23,968 nt of DNA from Bacillota bacterium. GTDB lineage: Bacteria; Bacillota; Clostridia; Lachnospirales; Lachnospiraceae. The stretch spans positions 1-23,968 of the forward strand of contig JAEZKL010000093.1 of assembly GCA_023415475.1 (NCBI GenBank), in the 5' to 3' direction. Under the pieces are notes generated by a model. That model searched no databases. It was not told the DNA's origin and was given only the letters and a program-made list of their open reading frames with translations. Both the position numbers and the translations under genes were made by a program. Every line of letters starts with the position of its first letter. Within the stretch, counting starts at the first letter, position 1. Shown here in pieces: positions 1 through 7,071 of the stretch.

Positions 1-359
1 AGTAAACTTTCTACATCCTTGGGTATCACGGCGATAGCCCTCTTATTATATACCTTTACAATCATGAATTCTTTTATTTCATCAAAGGAGATAAAGCCAA
101 GTCCTCCCAGTGAGGAGCTGTCAATAATTCCTTCATGAGTGATCGTAAGCAGCTTTTTCACCTTCATCGCTTTCATCGCGGTTGCAAAAAAAACGATTAG
201 AAACACAAATGAGGCCATGATTCCCGGAACCCAATATGCCGTCCGGCCCTTCTGAATACCAAATACCGTCATTGCAACAGAAGCAATCAATAACAGTATA
301 CTGCCTGTTACTAAAACGAAAGCCTTATAATTAATTTCTTCTATAATAATATCTCCCAC
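1..359 (-). CDS. STM3941-like small membrane protein, 5' part only
   Basis: Reading frame open from a GTG at 359-357 to the left edge (119 complete codons; the gene continues outside the window). An in-frame stop at 386-384 and the GGGGGAG ribosome site about 8 nt upstream fix the GTG start. The product has two hydrophobic segments (about residues 13-36 and 44-62, the second ending FFATAMKAMK) followed by a soluble stretch beginning KKLLTITHEGI and ending near VIPKDVESL. Two N-terminal helices followed by a PH-like beta-rich part with a 'DEIKEF' element fit the STM3941 family of uncharacterised proteins. That family name is from memory of the pattern; the function is unknown. It is divergent from the xylosidase gene and shares a 247-nt intergenic region with it. 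Confidence 0.6.
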   Translation of the reverse strand, partial: MGDIIIEEINYKAFVLVTGSILLLIASVAMTVFGIQKGRTAYWVPGIMASFVFLIVFFATAMKAMKVKKLLTITHEGIIDSSSLGGLGFISFDEIKEFMIVKVYNKRAIAVIPKDVESL

Positions 360-531
360 CGAGCGCTCCCCCTGACGTTCCTTCTAAATCAACCCAATTG
401 TAGCTGTTTCTATCATTTTTTGCAATACATAATATTGCTATCTATATGAAAACCTTGATAATTTGTTCAAAATAGATTACCATATTATGTATATATGTAT
501 ATTCATTAAATTATATTCGAAAGCAGTTTGT

Positions 532-571
532 AAATTAATGAGTTTGATACCAAATTAATGCTTCTTATTAA
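532..571 (+). promoter_or_regulatory. Candidate promoter with direct repeats before the xylosidase gene
   Basis: The nonamer AAATTAATG occurs twice, at 532-540 and 552-560, exactly 20 bp apart, so on the same face of the helix. A -35-like TTGATA (544-549) lies between them and a TATTAA (566-571) follows at 16 bp. Direct repeats at two helical turns are typical of AraC-type activator sites, but the regulator is not in this window. The remainder of 360-531 is AT-rich with nothing else I can call. Confidence 0.35.
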
Positions 572-606
572 TTATCTATATTTTAGGACTAGAAAGGAGT
601 TTTCAT

Positions 607-2121
607 ATGCCAAACAAAATAAATTATAACATACCCAAGGATGCAGCCGTACCGTTCAGCAACAATGCAGCCTTCTGCATCGGAACAGGACGTATGGGCT
701 TAGCTCTTCATAAGGCGTATCACGACCAATTAGAATTGGTCCAGAAGGACATTCATTTCTCCCATATCCGCGGACACGGACTGTTCTGCGATGATATGGC
801 AATCTATCAGGTCTACGAAGAAGACGGAGTGCAAAAGGTGGAATATAACTTCACCTACCTGGATATGGTTTTCGACGATTATCTTTCTCTTGGCCTTAAA
901 CCCTTTATCGAACTCGGATTCATGCCCTATAAGCTGGCAAGCGGGGATCAGACCATATTCTACTGGAAGGGCAATACAACGCCTCCCTCCGATTATGACA
1001 AGTGGGCCAATCTGATCAAAGCAACGATTGCTCACTGGTTCGAGCGTTATGGTAAAGAGGAGGTACTTACCTGGCCCTTTGAGGTATGGAATGAGCCTAA
1101 CCTTCCCGGCTTCTGGAAGAATGCTGATATGGCAGAGTATTTTAAGCTTTATGAGGTATCTGCTAAGGCAGTAAAAGAGGCTGACCAGGGGCTTCGTGTG
1201 GGTGGACCTGCCATCTGCGGAGTAGATGATGAGCGATGGCTAAAGGAATTCTTAACCTATTGTCATAAGAATAAGCTGCCTTTAGATTTTGTCACCAGAC
1301 ATGCTTATGCGACCGAGTCTCCGGACCACAGTGGACACTATGCATACCAGCGTCTTCGTTCGCCTAAGGTATTCCTGGACGAGCTTAAGGTCAGCCGCGA
1401 GATTATCGACAGTTTTCCGGAATATAAAGGAATGGAAATGCACATTACTGAGTTCAACACCTCCTACACCCCCTTGAACCCGATCCATGATACGAATCTG
1501 AATGCAGCTTATATTGCCAGATTACTCAGCGAGATGGGTGATACCAGCGCTTCCTATTCCTACTGGACCTTCGGTGATATCTTCGAGGAGGCAGGAGTGG
1601 CTTTTACTCCCTTCTCCGGATGCTTCGGCCTTGTGGCGAACGGTATGATACGCAAGCCTACCTACTGGGCTTTCTCCTTCTTTAATAAGTTAGGTAACCA
1701 TGCGATCATCAGAGAGGAGAACTTCATCCTGACTAGGGAAAAGGATGGTTCCTTCCAGGGTATCCTCTGGAATCCGGTTGAGGATGCAACCAAAGACGAT
1801 GACCTTACGATAACACTCAAGCTTCCTGTAGACAATGGTGACTATGCAATAATATCACAGCTTGTTGATGAAACTACCTGTAATCCGCTTAAGGTCTGGA
1901 TGAATCTCGGTTCTCCCGCAAATCCCTCCAAGGAACAGCTGGAGCTTCTACGTTCCTGTGATCAGCCTCAGATCCGCACCGAGAAGCAAAGCATAGACCA
2001 TCAGGTACTGAGCCTTTCTCTTACCCTGAGCCGAAATGCCCTTTTGCATCTTAAGATCCAGCCGATCAAGACAAGCCTTGACCGTGGTTATCAGCCGGAG
2101 CGCGTAGCAGGAGCACAGTAA
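607..2121 (+). CDS. xynB: GH39 beta-xylosidase
   Basis: Glycoside hydrolase family 39, predicted to release xylose from the non-reducing ends of xylo-oligosaccharides with retention of configuration. Length (504 aa) matches family members of about 500 aa. The acid/base glutamate is E163 in VWNEPNLPGFW and the nucleophile is E282 in HITEFNTSY; their spacing agrees with the well-studied Thermoanaerobacterium enzyme (E160/E277). A (beta/alpha)8 barrel should cover roughly residues 20-350, followed by a beta-sandwich domain. There is no signal peptide, so it probably acts in the cytoplasm on imported xylo-oligosaccharides. The start is supported by AAAGGAGT at 593-600, 6 nt before ATG. It appears monocistronic; no transporter or other xylan gene is adjacent. 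A related activity such as arabinosidase cannot be excluded. Confidence 0.88.
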   Translation: MPNKINYNIPKDAAVPFSNNAAFCIGTGRMGLALHKAYHDQLELVQKDIHFSHIRGHGLFCDDMAIYQVYEEDGVQKVEYNFTYLDMVFDDYLSLGLKPFIELGFMPYKLASGDQTIFYWKGNTTPPSDYDKWANLIKATIAHWFERYGKEEVLTWPFEVWNEPNLPGFWKNADMAEYFKLYEVSAKAVKEADQGLRVGGPAICGVDDERWLKEFLTYCHKNKLPLDFVTRHAYATESPDHSGHYAYQRLRSPKVFLDELKVSREIIDSFPEYKGMEMHITEFNTSYTPLNPIHDTNLNAAYIARLLSEMGDTSASYSYWTFGDIFEEAGVAFTPFSGCFGLVANGMIRKPTYWAFSFFNKLGNHAIIREENFILTREKDGSFQGILWNPVEDATKDDDLTITLKLPVDNGDYAIISQLVDETTCNPLKVWMNLGSPANPSKEQLELLRSCDQPQIRTEKQSIDHQVLSLSLTLSRNALLHLKIQPIKTSLDRGYQPERVAGAQ

Positions 2122-2165
2122 TAGGATTTGTTTTATAAATGATAACAGGATATACAAATATCTCC

Positions 2166-2193
2166 TTGACATTATGAATCGTAAGGCTATAAT
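2166..2193 (+). promoter_or_regulatory. Sigma-A promoter of the thrS T-box transcript
   Basis: Consensus -35 TTGACA at 2166-2171 and -10 TATAAT at 2188-2193, with 16 bp between them. Transcription should start near 2200, at the base of the T-box leader. Confidence 0.75.
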
Positions 2194-2199
2194 AAAAGC

Positions 2200-2523
2200 T
2201 AATAACATAAGAAAAGCAATGACGGAAAAGAGTAGACCAATAGGTAACAGACAGAGAGAGGAACATTTGGTGGAAGTTCTTTATGTGAAAATTGGTTGAA
2301 AACCATTCCTGAGCTGTAACACAGAAAATATGTGAAGAGCAATCAGTTCTTCCGGCATTTTAAGCTGCATCGAAGGGTGTGGATAAGATGCTAGTATGTG
2401 TTATCGTATACCTGCGTTAAAGGTTAGGATTTGATCGAATCCGAAGTGAAAAGTTAAGGTGGAACCGTGCAAGAATTTTTGCACCCTTAGACAAATATAA
2501 TTTTGTCTTTGGGTGCTTTTTTT
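2200..2523 (+). promoter_or_regulatory. T-box leader riboswitch (threonine specific)
   Basis: The T-box sequence AAGGTGGAACCGTGC is at 2456-2470, followed by the terminator stem at 2481-2523. Stem I can be traced: GGAA 2224-2227 pairs with TTCC 2306-2309, CCAAT 2237-2241 pairs with ATTGG 2291-2295, and an apical stem GGAAC/GTTCT (2260-2264/2276-2280) encloses the GGTGG-type distal loop. The specifier loop then has an AGAGTAGA-type 5' strand and GAAAACCA on the 3' strand, which presents ACC (2302-2304), a threonine codon. Uncharged tRNA-Thr should pair with ACC and with the UGGAA-type bulge, stabilise the antiterminator and allow transcription into thrS. The downstream synthetase agrees with this reading. 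Confidence 0.92.
2481..2523 (+). terminator. Attenuator terminator of the thrS T-box
   Basis: GCACCC (2481-2486) pairs with GGGTGC (2511-2516). The stem extends through TTAGACAAA/TTTGTCTTT and is followed by a run of T. It is the alternative to the T-box antiterminator, which forms with the GGAACC strand upstream. Confidence 0.88.
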
Positions 2524-2587
2524 GCATCCTGTAATCAGCAATTCTTTTCTTATGTTATCAATTTTATTACCGAAAGGAGTCAAAGGA

Positions 2588-4345
2588 ATGAAAGTGATAA
2601 TGAAGAATGGAGAAATCGTGGAAAGCTCGTTTGGAGAGGAGGTGGGACGAAATGCCTTACGTCATACCGCAGCGCACATTCTGGCCCAAGCGGTGAAGCG
2701 ATTGTATCCCGAGACAAAATATGCGATCGGGCCGGCCATAGAAAATGGCTTCTATTATGATTTTGAATTTGGTTTTGATTTTACGCCCGACAAGCTACCT
2801 GAGATCGAAGCCGAAATGAGACAGATTGTGAAAGAGGCTCTTCCGCTTGAACGATATATTGTATGCCGTTCAGATGCCATAAGAGCAATGGAAGAACGAC
2901 AGGAAAGCTATAAGGTAGAAATGCTCGCAGAATTACCGGAGGATGCGCAAATTAGTTTTTTTCAGCAGGGTGAATATGTGGAAATGTGCGCAGGTCAACA
3001 TGTAATCAATACAAGTCTTGTAAAAGCCTTCAAGCTTACCTCCCTTGCAGGCGCTTACTGGAGGGGTGACGAGCAAAACCGTATGCTGACAAGAATATAT
3101 GGCACGGCGTATCCGAAGCAGAATGAACTTGATGAGTATCTGAAAATGCTGGAAGAAGCTAAGTCCAGGGATCACAGAAGATTGGGTAAGGACCTCGGCC
3201 TGTTTGCACTCATGGAGGAAGGACCCGGCTTTCCGTTTTTTCTCCCGAAGGGAATGATTCTAAAGAATTTGTTACTGGATTATTGGAGAAAAGTGCATGA
3301 ACGAGAAGGGTATGTTGAGATTTCCACTCCGATTATGCTTCAACGCGAACTCTGGGAGGTCTCCGGACATTGGGCAAATTACCGCGAAAGTATGTATACG
3401 TCAGAAATTGATGATATGGATTTTGCGATAAAGCCGATGAACTGTCCGGGTGGAATGCTGGTATATAAAATGCAGCCACATTCTTATAAGGAGTTACCCA
3501 TTCGTATGGGTGAACTAGGTCTGGTGCACCGTCATGAAAAATCCGGAGCATTACATGGATTAATGAGAGTACGCTGTTTTACACAGGATGATGCCCATAT
3601 TTTCATGATGCGAGAACAGGTAACAGAGGAAATCAAGGGTGTGGTAGGTCTGATCGATGAGGTCTATCGGAAGTTTGGCTTCCAATACCATGTAGAATTA
3701 TCTACACGACCAGAGAAGAGTATTGGCAGTGATGAGGATTGGAACGAAGCAATTGATGCACTGAAGCAGGCACTGGAGGAAATGAAACTGTCCTATGTGA
3801 TTAATGAAGGTGACGGAGCATTTTACGGACCTAAAATAGATTTCCATCTGGAGGATTCCATAGGAAGAACCTGGCAATGCGGAACAATTCAGTTGGATTT
3901 CCAGTTGCCGCAGCGTTTTCAAGCAGAATTCATCGGAGCTGATGGCGAGAAGCATCAACCAATCATGATTCACCGAGTTGTCTTTGGATCCATTGAACGG
4001 TTTATCGGAATTTTGATTGAACATTACGCAGGAAAATTTCCGGTATGGCTGGCACCGGTTCAGGTGAAAATACTTCCTATTTCCAATACCTTTATGCATT
4101 ATGCTTCCTTCGTGTCGGAGCAATTAAAGGCTGCCGGTGTCAGATGTGAGCTTGATATACGGGATGAGAAGCTTGGATATAAAATAAGGGAAGCCCAGCT
4201 GGATAAGGTTCCTTATATGCTGGTTATCGGAAAGAATGAGCAGGATAATAACAGCCTTGCCGTTCGAGGAAGGGAGGATGGCGACCTGGGAAGTATGTCC
4301 GTCGATGAACTCATAAGTATATTAAAAAGGGAAAGCAACCTTTAA
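2588..4345 (+). CDS. thrS: Threonyl-tRNA synthetase lacking the TGS domain
   Basis: Class II threonine-tRNA ligase, 585 aa from ATG 2588, chosen because AAAGGAGT (2573-2580) sits 7 nt upstream; the in-frame GTG at 2513 lies inside the T-box terminator and cannot be the start. The editing domain begins almost at once: HTAAH gives H26 and H30, and MCAGQH gives C134 and H138, the zinc-type editing ligands. The catalytic core holds the zinc ligands C286 (MNCPGG), H337 (DDAHIF) and H462 (MIHR), motif 2 with RHE near 315-317, and motif 3 GSIERF. The C-terminal anticodon-binding domain starts near residue 485 (FPVWLAPVQVKILP). Standard bacterial ThrS is about 640 aa with an N-terminal TGS domain of about 60 residues, which is absent here; only about 20 residues precede the editing motif. 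It is controlled by the upstream T-box. Confidence 0.95.
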   Translation: MKVIMKNGEIVESSFGEEVGRNALRHTAAHILAQAVKRLYPETKYAIGPAIENGFYYDFEFGFDFTPDKLPEIEAEMRQIVKEALPLERYIVCRSDAIRAMEERQESYKVEMLAELPEDAQISFFQQGEYVEMCAGQHVINTSLVKAFKLTSLAGAYWRGDEQNRMLTRIYGTAYPKQNELDEYLKMLEEAKSRDHRRLGKDLGLFALMEEGPGFPFFLPKGMILKNLLLDYWRKVHEREGYVEISTPIMLQRELWEVSGHWANYRESMYTSEIDDMDFAIKPMNCPGGMLVYKMQPHSYKELPIRMGELGLVHRHEKSGALHGLMRVRCFTQDDAHIFMMREQVTEEIKGVVGLIDEVYRKFGFQYHVELSTRPEKSIGSDEDWNEAIDALKQALEEMKLSYVINEGDGAFYGPKIDFHLEDSIGRTWQCGTIQLDFQLPQRFQAEFIGADGEKHQPIMIHRVVFGSIERFIGILIEHYAGKFPVWLAPVQVKILPISNTFMHYASFVSEQLKAAGVRCELDIRDEKLGYKIREAQLDKVPYMLVIGKNEQDNNSLAVRGREDGDLGSMSVDELISILKRESNL

Positions 4346-4407
4346 CTGATCATGACACTGTAAACTTCGTAAGAGAAGGTATTGTTGTATCATAAACAAA
4401 CTATTAA

Positions 4408-4455
4408 TAAGGTAAGGATAACAGTGCAGTATGAATGCATAATATCCTTACCTTA
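4408..4455. terminator. Inverted repeat after thrS, possible terminator
   Basis: TAAGGTAAGGATA (4408-4420) and its exact reverse complement (4443-4455) form a 13-bp stem with a 22-nt loop; the loop itself contains TGCA...TGCA. No T run follows on either strand, so this may be a factor-dependent stop or a 3' end stabiliser rather than a classical terminator. It lies 62 nt after the thrS stop. Confidence 0.5.
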
Positions 4456-4484
4456 CCTATTAATGATTACCATACAAAGTCCCC

Positions 4485-4616
4485 TTAATTACTGATATCC
4501 ACAACTACGGCAGCACCCTGTATGGTCTGATCTGTGATCGGCTCAGACTCCCCAGCCCTATTACAACCGGATAATCACAGAATAATGATAAGTAACAGTA
4601 ATGTCTATGCTTTCAA
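4485..4616 (-). pseudogene. Decayed short lipoprotein reading frame
   Basis: Read from a TTG at 4616, one frame gives a lysine near the start, a hydrophobic core LLLLIIIL, a lipobox-like LSGC, then NRAGESEPITDQTIQGAAV and a final VVDISN before TAA at 4487-4485. This is the shape of a lipoprotein signal peptide (cleavage before the Cys) with a short acidic mature part. The frame is broken by TAG at codon 4 and TGA just before LSGC. There is no good ribosome site. I read it as the relic of a lipoprotein gene; the mature part is too short to assign. A chance pattern remains possible. Confidence 0.4.
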
Positions 4617-4644
4617 TAATTTTCAAAAATAATACAAAAACTAC

Positions 4645-4689
4645 TTTACCTGTCGTAGTAATTGTGCTATACTTTGATTACTACGACAG
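4645..4689 (+). promoter_or_regulatory. PadR operon promoter with 13-bp inverted-repeat operator
   Basis: -35 TTTACC (4645-4650) and -10 TATACT (4668-4673), 17 bp apart. CTGTCGTAGTAAT at 4650-4662 is repeated exactly inverted at 4677-4689, so the arms bracket the -10 box with 14 bp between them. A dimeric repressor bound here would block RNA polymerase. Autoregulation by the PadR protein encoded just downstream is the simplest reading. Confidence 0.65.
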
Positions 4690-4751
4690 ATGGAGTAGAA
4701 TACAAACGGAACGCGTGCCGTTTGCTAAGTATGATTCAAGGAGGTACGGAT

Positions 4752-5084
4752 TTGATCAGTAGCGATGTAATCCGGGGATATAACGATACCATTATCCTAT
4801 ACTTACTCCTCGAAGGAGCGTCGTACGGGTATGAGATATCAAAGAATATCAAGGAGCTTACCGAAGAAAAATATATCATGAAAGAGACAACTCTTTATTC
4901 TGCCTTCAACCGCCTGGAAGCGAACGGCTACATCGAAGCCTTCTCCGGCGCTGAGACCTTCGGAAAGCAGCGTACTTATTATAGGATAACCCCGAGTGGC
5001 TTAACGTATTACAAGGAAAAATGTGAGGAATGGGAACTTACTAAGGATGTCATTAATCGATTTATTAAGGAGTGGAATGTGTAA
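4752..5084 (+). CDS. PadR family transcriptional regulator
   Basis: 110-aa winged-helix repressor from a TTG start, chosen because AAGGAGGT (4738-4745) lies 6 nt upstream; the frame stays open further upstream only through the promoter/operator. PadR hallmarks are DTIILYLLLEGASYGYEIS (about residues 11-29), the KETTLYSAFNRLEANGYIE recognition/wing region (about 43-61) and YYRITPSGLTYYKE (about 74-87). The short length and single C-terminal helix fit PadR subfamily 2. It is directly coupled to a HAAS/DUF1700-like membrane protein, a common PadR arrangement in Firmicutes in which the repressor controls the pair in response to envelope stress or small hydrophobic compounds. The ligand is not predictable. 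Confidence 0.85.
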   Translation: MISSDVIRGYNDTIILYLLLEGASYGYEISKNIKELTEEKYIMKETTLYSAFNRLEANGYIEAFSGAETFGKQRTYYRITPSGLTYYKEKCEEWELTKDVINRFIKEWNV

Positions 5085-6055
5085 TGGATACAATAAGGAA
5101 TTATTTAGATAATTTGTTCGTCAGCCTGCCAAAGACGGCGAAGGTAACTGAATTAAAGAATAATATCCTCTCAAATATGGAGGATAAGTATAACGAATTA
5201 AAAGGTCAGGGGAAGACAGAGAACGAAGCCATCGGTATCGTAATCTCAGAGTTTGGTAATATTGATGAATTAATCAGTGAGCTGGGGATCTCGAAAGATG
5301 AAGGGATATCGTCACAACCGTTAGTTACTAAGGATGAGGTTGAGGACTATCTTAAGGTAAAGAAGGTTATGGGCTTACAAATCGGCATAGGAACCTTTCT
5401 ATGCATATTAGCTCCCGCCTTATTAATACTTCTTTCCGTACTCGTAGAGAATGGTGTAATATTTACTACTCTTAACGAAGATGCGGCCTATGTTCCGGGA
5501 CTGATCATTCTCTTCATATTAATCGCCACTGCAGTCGGTATTTTCATCTTCTCAGGCATGAATTTTGAACGGTACAAATTCATGGAGGAGGGTATCCAGT
5601 TACCGATGGGTGTTGCTGCAGATCTTAAGAAAAGACACGAAGCCTTCAATCCCACCTTCTATCTCTGTGTTATAGTGGGAGTATGTCTATGTATCATATC
5701 TCCGGTAAGCTTGTTTCTTTCCTCTATGATCAGTGATGAGGCCACTGAATATGGAGTTGTGATACTGCTGATTATTATCGCAATCGCCGTTTTCCTATTC
5801 ATCACCTCCGGTACAGTACGTGAGAGCTATGAAAAGCTGTTACAAATCGGAGATTATACACCTAAGAAAAAGAAAGAGGATAAGGTAATCGGAGCCGTTG
5901 CGGCTGTCGTATGGCCTCTTGCAGTAGCCATATTCCTGTTCTGCGGCTTAGTATATAATCTGTTCCATATCGCGTGGATCATATTCCCAATCACCGGAAT
6001 TTTATTTGGTATATTCTCCGCTGTATACAGTATTGTCACCGAAAAGGACGCATAA
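5084..6055 (+). CDS. HAAS/DUF1700-like six-helix membrane protein
   Basis: 323 aa from ATG 5084, whose A is also the last base of the PadR stop codon (TAATG), so translation is coupled; AAGGAG lies at 5067-5072. Residues 1-70 (IRNYLDNLFVSLPKT, then NEAIGIVISEFGNIDELISELG) match the helical HAAS/DUF1700 module that usually follows PadR genes. About six hydrophobic segments follow (98-122, 138-158, 192-216, 224-243, 268-289, 294-317), separated by charged loops, including FERYKFMEEG near 161-170. The role is unknown; family members are thought to partner with PadR in signalling or in regulating membrane processes. There is no enzyme motif. Confidence 0.75.
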   Translation: MDTIRNYLDNLFVSLPKTAKVTELKNNILSNMEDKYNELKGQGKTENEAIGIVISEFGNIDELISELGISKDEGISSQPLVTKDEVEDYLKVKKVMGLQIGIGTFLCILAPALLILLSVLVENGVIFTTLNEDAAYVPGLIILFILIATAVGIFIFSGMNFERYKFMEEGIQLPMGVAADLKKRHEAFNPTFYLCVIVGVCLCIISPVSLFLSSMISDEATEYGVVILLIIIAIAVFLFITSGTVRESYEKLLQIGDYTPKKKKEDKVIGAVAAVVWPLAVAIFLFCGLVYNLFHIAWIIFPITGILFGIFSAVYSIVTEKDA

Positions 6056-6065
6056 TAAGAACCTG

Positions 6066-6124
6066 AAGTACGTAGTGGTACATAGGATCCTGTATTTTAG
6101 GACCTTATGTACCACTACGTACTT
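6066..6124. terminator. Very long hairpin after the PadR operon
   Basis: Nineteen bases at 6066-6084 (beginning AAGTACGTAGTGG) are exactly inverted at 6106-6124. A further 6 bp below the loop (GGATCC against GGACCT) form with one mismatch, giving a stem of about 25 bp with a 9-nt loop. It starts 11 nt after the membrane protein stop. No T run follows, so it could be a terminator for either strand, an RNA-stabilising structure, or a small palindromic repeat element. 6125-6221 shows nothing else. Confidence 0.5.
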
Positions 6125-6221
6125 GCGAACAAACTATGTTTTATGTCACTATTTCATTATCATAAAGCGTGCAAATTTACGAAAGTTTTTTGTAGATAGT
6201 CTTTTGACACCCTTAGAAATA

Positions 6222-6809
6222 TTACTTGTTCAGCCTTCTCCACTCTTCCTCCAGAAGTGCATATTCGTAAGTATCCTGCCAAATCGGGTTCCCTTCTTCA
6301 TCCTTTTTGAAATAAATATTCTTAATTAGATGACCCTCTCTTCTCATCCCGAGTCGTTCCAACAGCCTCCAGGAAGCTGTATTCTCCGGATTGCACATCG
6401 CGATGATCCTTCTGGCACCAAGTTTCTCAAAGGCTTCCCTCAGTACCTCCCTTGCACTTTCTGTCGCATAACCAAAACCCTGATAATTATTATTGAAGAC
6501 ATAACCAATCTCCCAGGTATTAAAATCCTGTTCTGAAAAGTATAAATTACCGATCACCTTATTGGTGTCTTTTAAGCAAACCGCTAAGAAAGCATCATTT
6601 TTCGATCTTTGGATTGCCTCATGCCTACACTGCTCCTCACTAAATACCTCATAAGGTTCATAGTGTATCACCTTCTCATCAGAAAGATACTCATAGAGAT
6701 CCTTCCAATCATTCTTCGTAAAACTACGAAGCAATAATCTCTGTGTTGTTAACTGTCTCACACTGATAACCATGCCTTTCTCATATCCGGTAAAATTTAT
6801 GCCGTGCAT
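6222..6809 (-). CDS. GNAT N-acetyltransferase, RimJ/RimL type
   Basis: 195-aa Gcn5-related acetyltransferase. Typical RimJ/RimL features appear in order: LTTQRLLLRSFTKNDWKDLYEYLSD near the N-terminus, VIGNLYFS for the central strand, the acetyl-CoA loop in NNYQGFGYATES (Q-x-x-G-x-G/A pattern), and RIIAMCNPENTASWRLLERLGMRREG. The C-terminus EDTYEYALLEEEW-like segment is also usual. The substrate is probably a protein N-terminus or a small amine and cannot be told. The start at 6809 has a weak GGAAG upstream; an ATG at 6773 is an alternative. It is convergent with the preceding operon and isolated from its other neighbour. Confidence 0.8.
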   Translation of the reverse strand: MHGINFTGYEKGMVISVRQLTTQRLLLRSFTKNDWKDLYEYLSDEKVIHYEPYEVFSEEQCRHEAIQRSKNDAFLAVCLKDTNKVIGNLYFSEQDFNTWEIGYVFNNNYQGFGYATESAREVLREAFEKLGARRIIAMCNPENTASWRLLERLGMRREGHLIKNIYFKKDEEGNPIWQDTYEYALLEEEWRRLNK

Positions 6810-6856
6810 AAAATCTTCCGTTTGAAAATTATTTTTCCGGCTTTATCTTTAGATAC

Positions 6857-6906
6857 AAACATTGCCAATCCTATTGTAATACATTTACATAGAATCGGCA
6901 ATGTTT
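6857..6906 (-). terminator. Terminator hairpin downstream of the lost ABC permease
   Basis: AAACATTGCC (6857-6866) pairs with GGCAATGTTT (6897-6906), with further imperfect pairing inside. It lies about 50 nt beyond the stop of the permease fragment, the place expected for the terminator of that former operon. Confidence 0.5.
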
Positions 6907-6954
6907 AAGTTAGCTCTAATTTAACGGAATGATAGCTGATGAAATCTATTCCGA

Positions 6955-7053
6955 TTATCCCTTAACAGCTCCTTGCGTTAAGCCGCTGTAGATCTGCTTC
7001 TGGCCAAGGGTAAAGATAATCAGCGCCGGAATCATGGTGATGATAACACCCGC
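6955..7053 (-). pseudogene. 3' remnant of a carbohydrate ABC transporter permease (MalG type)
   Basis: 32 codons read AGVIITMIPALIIFTL, then GQKQIYSGLTQGAVKG and TAA (6957-6955). This is the characteristic C-terminal end of MalG/CarB-type inner-membrane permeases of sugar ABC importers (last helix plus the final GLTxGAVKG). An in-frame TAA at 7056-7054 immediately precedes the fragment, and there is no start or ribosome site, so the rest of the gene (about 240 codons) and presumably its operon are gone. The break point is only about 15 nt from the pyrophosphatase stop. Confidence 0.88.
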
Positions 7054-7071
7054 TTAAAAGCTTATAATATT

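Noticed and set aside
2513..2587. Longer thrS start at GTG 2513
   Set aside because: It lies inside the T-box terminator stem and has no ribosome site; AAAGGAGT before ATG 2588 is convincing.
6006..6329. 107-codon plus-strand frame across the end of the membrane protein and the acetyltransferase
   Set aside because: It overlaps two real genes and the 6066-6124 hairpin, and its sequence is not protein-like.
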